Shown here: piece by piece, positions 53,320 to 61,008 of the stretch | How positions within the stretch are numbered: position 1 is the stretch's first letter | How the letters are laid out: every line of letters starts with the position of its first letter | NCBI GenBank assembly: GCA_028274465.1 | Contig: CM051455.1 | Span: 91,644,365 to 91,708,364 of the forward strand | DNA: 64,000 nucleotides | Origin: Plantago ovata | Taxonomy: Eukaryota; Streptophyta; Magnoliopsida; Lamiales; Plantaginaceae | Direction: 5' to 3' | Translations under genes and position numbers: made by a program | The notes under the pieces: model-generated | What the model saw: the letters and a program-made list of their open reading frames with translations, nothing else | What the model was told of the DNA's origin: nothing | Databases searched by the model: none

Positions 53320-53321
53320 AG

Positions 53322-53337
53322 TGGTATTAGAGCCAGG
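53322..53337 (+). promoter_or_regulatory. E10 primer-binding site, initiator Met tRNA type
   Basis: TGGTATTAGAGCCAGG two bases after the LTR; the usual copia form is TGGTATCAGAGC, so one mismatch. Confidence 0.9.
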
Positions 53338-53429
53338 TTCTTTAACCTTCAGCACTGAACCTAGATCCCCTTAGGTGCTTTCCGTAAATCACTCTCACTT
53401 GATCAGTTTGGTAGTGCTTTGCTGACAGG

Positions 53430-55849
53430 ATGTCTTTAGGAGATGCTCCCTTGCTGAAGCTGGAAAACTACGAAAAATGGCGAAACAACATGATGCTACA
53501 TCTTGAGGCCATTAGTGATGAGATGGTTACTGTCATTAATGATGGACCTATCAATATCACTAAGGTTGAAAGAAGTTTCCCTCACAAGACCACTGAAGCT
53601 GGAAAGGAAACTATCTTAGGCGACCCGACTGATACCGTTGTGCCAAAACCAAGAGAGGAATGGACTTCCGACGAAGCCAAGAGATTCCGTCTTTATGGCC
53701 AAGCAAGAAACATCATCATTCGATCAACTCCGGACACCATACAGTGCAAACTATGGGGTGCTAAAACTGCTAAGGAAGCTTGGAAAATGGTTCAAGATTT
53801 TTGTGCTGGATCTGACAAAACCAAGGAAAACAAACTTGAAGTACTTAAATTAAAGTTTCAAAACTTTAAACAAGGTACAAACGAGTCACTGAAAGACTTG
53901 GATTTCAGATTCACAACTCTTGTTAGTAAAATGGCAGCCTTGGGTGTTGGAAATCTTTACTCAGATTCTGAGAAGGTGAAAACCATCATCAGAAGTCTGA
54001 ATCAAGAATGGATCCACACTCAGAATTTCTATTACAATCAAGGAATGCCAGATATTACACCAACAGAGTTGTTCTCTCATCTTGCTACTGTCAATTATGA
54101 GACAAAGCAAAGAGAAAATGTGTTTGCTGAAAAATCGCAAAACATTGCTCTTGCTGCAAAGCCGTCATCTTCTGAAAAGAAGAATGATAAAGAGCCTACT
54201 GATGAAAACTCTTTGGTTGTCAAAAACATGAAGAAATTCATCAGCAAGGAACTTGAAAGGCGAAAAGCAAAAGAGAAGCTGAAAAAGCATCTTGGTAACA
54301 ACTACCATAAGTACAAGAATGAGACTAGCTCGATGAACAAGCAAGCGCAGCAAGCAACCTCATCAGAAGAACCAGCAGTTGGAAATGATCTCTGTTTTTA
54401 CTGCAAAAAGCCTGGACACTTCAAAGCTAATTGCCCTTTGCTGAAAGGCAAATCTGCTGAAAAGAAGAAGAAGTTCAAAAGAGCTTTTATTGCTGAAGAA
54501 AAGAAGAAGCTTCAAGCAAAAATCGATGCATTATGCATTGATACTAGCTCCGAAGACAGTGAGGATGAAAGCTCAGACACTGACGATGAAGAAGCCACTC
54601 TAGATGTTGAGATTGGCAAAGAAGTTTGTGGAATAGCTATGGAAGCTTATCCAGATGTGTCAAATTACGAGTTCTGCCTCATGGCCGGTCAGGTAAGTAT
54701 CCTACCTCTGACTCAGACTCAGAAAGTGAAGACGAGATTGACCTTGATAAGATTCAAGGAGAAATCGAAAGATTTGAGAAAACTCTGAGCAAACATCAAG
54801 AGAAACTACAGATTGCTGAAACTCTGACCAAGCAGACTACTGAAAAGTATGTCTTGTTGAAGGAAGAGACAGAAGAAAAGGATGCTGAAATAAGACGTCT
54901 TAAGAAGTTGATTGCTGAAGCTACAGAGAAGAATTCTCAAAAGGCATTAGAATTGGAAGAAAATCAGTCCTCAATTCTAAAGTTACTTTCTAAAATCCAA
55001 GAAATGAAAAAGATGAAAATCAATTTCAAATCTTATGCTGACGCAAGTAATACGCTGACTGAACTAAACTCTTATTTGAGAGATCCATCTCAGAAAGAAG
55101 GTTTAGGTGCAACGTATGAAGGTGATGACGTAGAAATCTTGAGTAAAGATAAATCACCGATTTCCTCTGTACGTGCTACTGATAGTGGTCTACCAGAACT
55201 CTATCAGTTTGGTCAATCTAAGGTTGCTGAAATATGCCCTCAAGTACCTACGACCATAAAGCCCGTTGTTGCTACTCAAAGTAACAAGACTTTAAAAGGA
55301 AAACAGGTTGCTGAGAAGCAAACTGGAAAGAAGAAGGATGCTGTGAAGCATTCCGCCAAACAAATTGCTGAAAAGCAAATTGTTAAGTCAAAAAGAAAGA
55401 TTACTAAAAGTAATCAGAAGACCTTTGCTGACAAACCTGAATCAAGTAAGGTTGCTGACACAAAAGCTCAGCATTCTCCGAAAAGTGGACTCGGTTTCAA
55501 AACCAAGCAAAGTCAACTTTTTCACGAGTATAAGCAAAGTCAGCAAAGATACTTCAAAGAGATGAAGAAAATCAAGCCTAAGAGTTCTGAAAAGACTCTT
55601 AACGCTAGGGCTAGAAGGAACCTTGCTAGAAAAGAACTTACTGAAAAGTATGTTCAGCAAAAAGGTCAACAGAGCAAGACACCACTTCAGAAAGTGGACT
55701 TGATTAGCACAAATCAAAAGTCTTTCAGCTCAAAACCTCCTAGTTCCTCAGCAAGTAGAAAACAAGTCAAAGTTGAAAAACTTAAGACTTGGGTTTCCAC
55801 TAGACGCATTCTTGAACATGTTAATGGACATCCATTATTGGATAATTAA
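53430..55849 (+). pseudogene. gag: E10 Gag with one frameshift
   Basis: ATG 53430 (MSLGDAPLLKLENYEKW). A UBN2-like copia capsid region covers about residues 1-230 (KLWGAKTAKEAWKMVQDF, FQNFKQGTNESLKDLDFRF). A CCHC knuckle (CFYCKKPGHFKANC, residues about 323-336) is followed by an acidic stretch. The first frame ends at 54788, but homologous coding shifts to another frame near 54693, exactly at the sequence CAG|GTAAGTAT. The second frame runs to TAA 55847-55849 and encodes a long coiled coil (EIERFEKTLSKHQEKLQ to EEKDAEIRRLKKLI) and a Lys/Ser/Gln-rich tail with VAEK and IAEK motifs. Confidence 0.85.
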
Positions 55850-55854
55850 CTTGT

Positions 55855-57585
55855 TTGCTCTTGATTGTGCAGACTTCAGCCACGGAGACAAACGATGCAA
55901 TCTGGCACTTTGATAGTGGTTTTGGAAAGCACATGACGGGCAACAAGAATAACCTTATAAACTATAGACGGTGGTCTAAAGGTCCAACAGTAAGGTTTGC
56001 TGGTGGAGGCTCCGGATCTACAAAAGGCTATGGTGACGTGAAGTTAGGATGCATAACCATTACTGGAGTTCTTTATGTCAAAAATCTTAAGTTTAACCTT
56101 TTCAGCATGAGTCAGTTTGCTGACAAAGGATACTTCATCAAAATCAAAAGTGATGAATGTAAACTTATAGATTTCGAGACTAAAAAGGTAATTATGATTG
56201 CAAGAAGATCAGGAGGCTTGTACACCGTAGATTGGTCTTCAGCAATCATTGAAAAATGCCTTGTCTCACATCACGATTGCCTTGCTGAAAAAGCATGGTT
56301 ATGGCATAAACGAACAAGTCATCTAAACTTCAAGACGCTGAATAAGCTGTCTAAAAAGGCACTTTTAGTTGGATTACCTAAGGTTAATTTTAAGAAGGAT
56401 GGTGTTTGCAATGCATGTCAGCAAGGAAAGAAAACCAAATCCTCTTTCAAGAACAAGGCAGTACCGTCAACTACAAAACCTTTACAACTCTTGCACATGG
56501 ACTTGTTTGAATCTTCTTCAACAAGCTATGCTGGTAAGAAGTATGGTCTGGTCGTGGTAGATGACTATTCAAGATTCACTTGGGTAGTATTCATCAAGCA
56601 CAAATTTGAAACCAGGACTGAAATACCTAACTTGCTGAATAAGCTTGAAGTCATGAAAAATGACAAGGTAAAAGTCATAAGGACAGACCATGGTACTGAG
56701 TTTGTAAACCAGTACATAACTGAATATTGTACCTCCAAAGGTATACAACATCATTTATCCTCAGTAAGAACACCACAGCAAAACGGTGTTGCTGAACGGA
56801 AGAATCGTACCCTGAAAGAAGCCGCAAGAACAATGCTTGCTGACACTGAAATAAGTGAGGCTTACTGGGTTGAAGCAATTAATACCGCATGTTACACTCA
56901 AAACAGATGTTTGATTACTAAGGAATACAACAAAACTCCTTATGAATTGTTTGTTGGAAGACCCCCTAATATCACTCATCTAAGAGTATTTGGTTGCAAG
57001 TGTTTCGTTCTTAATAATGGTAGAGAATACCTAAGAACATTTCAACCAAAGGGAGACGAAGTGATATTTCTCGGTTACTCCTTGCATAGTAAAGCTTATA
57101 CAGTTTACAACAAAAAGGCACAAAAGATCGAAGAATCAGTGCATGTTGTATTCTATGAAAAGACACAAGGAGTGCCTGTTGAAGAAGAAATATCAGAATG
57201 TATGAAAAAGTTAATCATACATGAGCAAAGAACTGAATCTAATGCGAGGCAAATCAAGTCAATTGAACTAAATGATGATTCTGACAATGACTCTCCTCCC
57301 CCAAGTCATGACAAGATTAATATAGTTCACGACAAAGAATTTCCAGCAAAAGACGCAGTTGCTCCAGAAGTTGCTTAATCAAGCAATGCTGAACAAGCAG
57401 TTGCTGATGAACCAATTTCAGCAGAGACACAAAATTCCAGTAGTACTGAACAAGTACATACTGAAGAGTAACATGCTGATGAGCAAACATATCCAGATCC
57501 AACAAGCAGAAAACCTGTTAATAAATGGATTAGAGATCATCCCTCTACGGATATGATTGGTGATATTAATAAACGCCAAGTGACT
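55855..57585 (+). pseudogene. E10 protease and integrase, two late stops
   Basis: The frame opens right after the Gag frame ends. The protease active site is HFDSGFGKHMTGN (residue about 20); most copia elements have a Cys after DSG, here Phe. Pre-integrase zinc finger WHKRTSHLN ... CNACQQGK. The integrase core has a complete DD35E triad: Asp 216 (HMDLFES), Asp 278 (RTDHGTEF) and Glu 314 (NGVAERKN), with 35 residues between the last two. TAA at 57376-57378 and at 57469-57471 are each one C-to-T step from CAA; the frame otherwise continues to 57585, where E11 cuts in at a TGACT site in the linker before RT. Confidence 0.9.
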
Positions 57586-58398
57586 TGTTGGTCCCTTTAA
57601 ACAACAAGAAAAGACTAGAGGGGGGGGGGGGTGAATAGTCTTTTCAAACTTTCGTCGTTTAAAACTTTCTCAGCAAGTACTTATTACTTTTCAGTAATGA
57701 GTTTGCTGATACTTAACTTTCTCAGCAAGCGTAAGTTACTTTTCAGTAGCTTGGTTTGCTGATACTTAAAATCAGAGAGCGGAAGTCTTTGATACAATAA
57801 GTGCTCATTCAGTAAGTAAAGGTTTCAGCAAGTGATGTGAGTGACTGTGTACAGACAGATATGATTTGCTGAAAACTAAATACAGTAAGTAAATCACACA
57901 AACACTTTTATAGTGGTATCTGAGAGTGGCGTAATCTCTCAACTAATCTACTTTGTCCTTTCTAGGACTGAATCCACTAAGATATGATTGAGGTTCCTTA
58001 CAATCTCCTATCTAGAGCGATTCAACAGAAACCAAAGCACACTTGCTTTGTCTCCAACCTAATTTAGAGAACGTAACCTTGTTCTCCACCAAACTTGGTA
58101 CTTTTAATCAGCAAAACTATGCTCGATTAAGTTCTCCTTGAATATCACGCCTGAAAGGGTGTATTTTCAGTTAGAGAGTCTTGGGGTGAGATAACTTAAT
58201 TATAACTTATTCAGTTACAACAAGTAATCTAAGAAACACAACTTTGAATACTTTGCAGTAATCAAGTTTGATAGTTTCTGGTGTCAAGACTTGTTCTTGT
58301 TCAAAAGAAAGAACACTTAACTAATTTCTTAGCCGAGTTTGTTCTACTTCTTCACAAGTAGCTTTTTCAAGCTTTAAGTCTTGGAACGGATCAATGGC
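57586..58398 (-). mobile_element. E11: inverted Sirevirus LTR, continues into the assembly gap
   Basis: Reverse complement of the last 820 bp of the E10 LTR (about 52503-53319), beginning TGTTGGTCCC. The left flank is TGACT (57581-57585), and GACT is the first sequence after the gap (58499-58502). The pol frame joins across one copy of TGACT (Lys-Arg-Gln-Val-Thr, then Arg-Ser-Lys). So this is a true insertion, either a solo LTR or a whole element whose remainder lies in the gap. Confidence 0.88.
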
Positions 58399-58498
58399 NN
58401 NNNNNNNNNNNNNNNNNNNNNNNNNNNNNNNNNNNNNNNNNNNNNNNNNNNNNNNNNNNNNNNNNNNNNNNNNNNNNNNNNNNNNNNNNNNNNNNNNN
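58399..58498. other. Assembly gap, 100 N
   Basis: Exactly 100 N, the conventional size for a gap of unknown length. It hides the rest of E11. From the flanks the missing part should end with T directly before 58499. Confidence 0.99.
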
Positions 58499-60108
58499 GA
58501 CTAGATCCAAAGCTACTCATGGACTTGCTGAGAAAGAAACTGTCGTAGAAGTAGAATCATTGTTCTCTTGCTTGTTTCAGAAATTGAACCTAAAACCATA
58601 GAAGAGCTTTAAAGCATTCTGAATGGATAAAGGCAATGCAAGAAGAACTGGATCAATTCGAAAGAAACAAAGTCTGAAAACTGTACCACTTGCTGAAGAC
58701 AAGAAAGCTATTGGTACAAAGTGGGTGTTCAGAAACAAGCTGAGTGAGTCTGGTGAAGTAACAAGAAATAAAGCACGTTTAGTTGCTCAAGGTTACTGTC
58801 AGACTGAAGGATTGGACTATGATGAGTCTTATGCACCAGTTGCAAGATTGGATGCAATTAGGCTTTTCTTGGCCTTTGCTGCTCACAATGACTTCATTGT
58901 TTACCAAATGGATGTTAAAGTGCATTCTTGAATGGTGAACTTGCTGAAGAAGTCTACTTAGAACAACCCCCTGGCTTTGAACTTCCCTCAGAAATCAAGA
59001 TGGTATACAAGCTTCAGAAAGCTGTATATGGTCTAAAGCAAGCACCAAGAGCATGGTATGATACCTTGGCTAAGTTCTTGCTGGAAAATGGTTTCAAGAA
59101 AGGTGAAGTTGACAAAACCTTATTTACCATGAACCATGATGGTAAATACTCTTAGTTCAAATTTATGTGGATGACATAATTTTGGATCTAAGGACAAGCA
59201 ACTTTGTGATGATTTTGCCAAACTCATGACAAACAAGTTTGAAATGAGTATGATGGAAAATTGAATTATTTCCTAGGATTGCAAGTCAAGCAACTCAAGA
59301 TGGAATATTCATAAATCAAGCAAAGTATGCGAAAGAAATGCTCATAAAGTTTAGGATCAAAGAGGAAGAGAAACCTGAAAAGATCCCTATGAGTGTTGGT
59401 ACCAAATTGGGCTATACTAAAGAGATAAAAGTGTTGAAGAACACAAGTATAGGAAGCTCATTGGTTCCTTGTTGTATTTAACAGCAAGTAGACCTGACAT
59501 TCAGTATGCTGTTTGTGTGTGTGCAAGATTCCAATCTGATCCAAGAGAATCACACTACAAAAAGGCAATCAAGATACTGAAATATGTCAAAGGTACAGTC
59601 AATGTTGGATTATGGTATCCTAAGATTCTGGACTAGAATTGGTTGGTTATTCTGATGCTGATCATGGAGGATCAACTCTTGATAGAAAAAGTACCTCTGG
59701 AACTTGTCAGTTTTTGGGTACTAGATTAATATCATGGTTCAGCAAGAAGCAAACTGTGTTGCCAATTCATCCACTGAATCTGAATACATTGCAGCTGGTT
59801 GTTGCACAGCTCAAATCCTATGGATTCAGCAACAATTAAGAGATTATGGTATTTCTGCAAAGAAAACACCAATCTTTTGTGATAATACAAGTGCTATTGC
59901 TATCACGCAAAATCCTAAGTTTCACTCAAGGACTAAGCACATTGATATTAGACATCATTTCATTAGAGATCATGTGGAAAAAGGAGATATTGAGGTTGTG
60001 AAAGTAGGCACTGATGATCAGCTTGCTGACATCTTTACCAAGCCCCTACCAGATAATAGGTTCGCAATGCTAAGGTATAACCTTGGATTGATTGAACTAC
60101 CTCAATAA
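58499..60108 (+). pseudogene. E10 reverse transcriptase and RNase H, many frameshifts
   Basis: Resumes the pol linker (TRSKATHGLAEKETVVEVES) and then RT in pieces: [58 protein letters not shown] (58623-59155), the IYVDDII active-site region in another frame after TAG 59153-59155, and RNase H (GYSDADHGGSTLDRKSTSG at 59639; STESEYIAAGCCTAQ and IFTKPLPDNRFAMLR at 59734-60108). At least five frame breaks by eye. It is much more decayed than the gag and the downstream ORF of the same element. Confidence 0.9.
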
Positions 60109-60126
60109 AGGATACATTTGGCAGAA

Positions 60127-60414
60127 TGCTGAAACAGGTATTCAGCAAGCCAAAGTATTCTTACTTAAAAGCTCCGTCACTAATTTCTTCTAAGAAATGA
60201 TAAGTCACTACATGTTTGCTGAAACAGGCATTCAGCAAGTAATTCCTTCAAAACGGGTATTTGTTAGGAAACTTGATCACTTGCTGAGACAGGCACTCAG
60301 TAAGAGAAAAACCTTAAGGATTGCTGAACAGGCATTCAGACAATCAAAGATACTGAAACAGGTATTCAAGTATCAAGGGAATATTCTGAGACGGGAACTC
60401 AGAAAAAGAGCAAA
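60127..60414 (+). repeat. Series of six covarying hairpins with ACAGG-type loop
   Basis: At about 60127-60147, 60216-60239, 60280-60304, 60321-60342, 60351-60372 and 60394-60414 the sequence forms TGCTGAA-ACAGGTA-TTCAGCA or close variants. The GAA/TTC part of the stem is GAG/CTC in the third and sixth, while the loop stays ACAGGYA or ACGGGAA. Placed between the end of pol and a PPT-like tract. The 103-aa frame through it is not a gene. Confidence 0.75.
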
Positions 60415-60515
60415 ACTCATTTCTCAGATTTTCCAAAGGATATCTCAAGTACAAAAGAATTTACTGTACGGGAAATCAGAAATATCTTTTAAACTTAAGA
60501 AAATATGAGATATCT

Positions 60516-60529
60516 AAGTAAGGGGGAAC
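60516..60529 (+). promoter_or_regulatory. PPT-like tract between pol and the downstream ORF
   Basis: AAGTAAGGGGGAAC. It resembles a copia polypurine tract but is followed by noncoding sequence rather than an LTR. Confidence 0.55.
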
Positions 60530-60540
60530 TTTCAGCAAGT

Positions 60541-61008
60541 ATCTTGGCTATTAATGCAAACTCGCTGAAAAGATTCTTGTCTATTTCAGCAAGCAATCTA
60601 ATCCCTTAAAACTCGGTAAAATCAATTTGTGACGTTAATCGGGCGCAGATAAACTCGTAATAATCATGACATGAAATACAATCGTGGCCATTGATTAAAA
60701 GGAGTATTGATCTAACGGTTAATAAAACACAGAGAGAGAATGCTCTGACGGTTTCAAGTTAGTGGGCCACTACGCATTTAATGCAAAGGCTCCACTAACG
60801 CCTGTGTTTCTCTGTTTTACCCTTGCTGAGAGTTCAAATCGATTGAATTTCTCGCACATCAGAGACACTATAGAAAGAAGGAGTTAGAGAAATGACAAAA
60901 TTCTTTAACTCACATTTCCTTTCTCTGCAAATTTTAGCCTGAATCTACTGGACCTCCGGTCAAAAAGCAAACTATCTTTTTCGTACATTTTCTTCTCTAT
61001 AAAAAGAA
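60541..61008 (+). other. Noncoding leader before the E10 post-pol ORF
   Basis: No gene seen in 470 bp. A strong acceptor-like site (CACATTTCCTTTCTCTGC, then AAATTTTAG ending at 60937) stands 72 bp before the ATG, so the ORF may be expressed from a spliced RNA as ORF2 of the gypsy elements seems to be. CTATAAAAAG directly before the ATG is too close to be its TATA box. Confidence 0.5.

Noticed and set aside
60263-60276. TGTTAGGAAACTTG, which matches the first 14 bases of the E10 LTR, as a possible 3' LTR start
   Set aside because: Similarity stops after 14 bases and the hairpin series runs through it.
60995-61008. CTATAAAAAG as a TATA box for the post-pol ORF
   Set aside because: It ends about five bases before the ATG, too close for a core promoter of that ORF.
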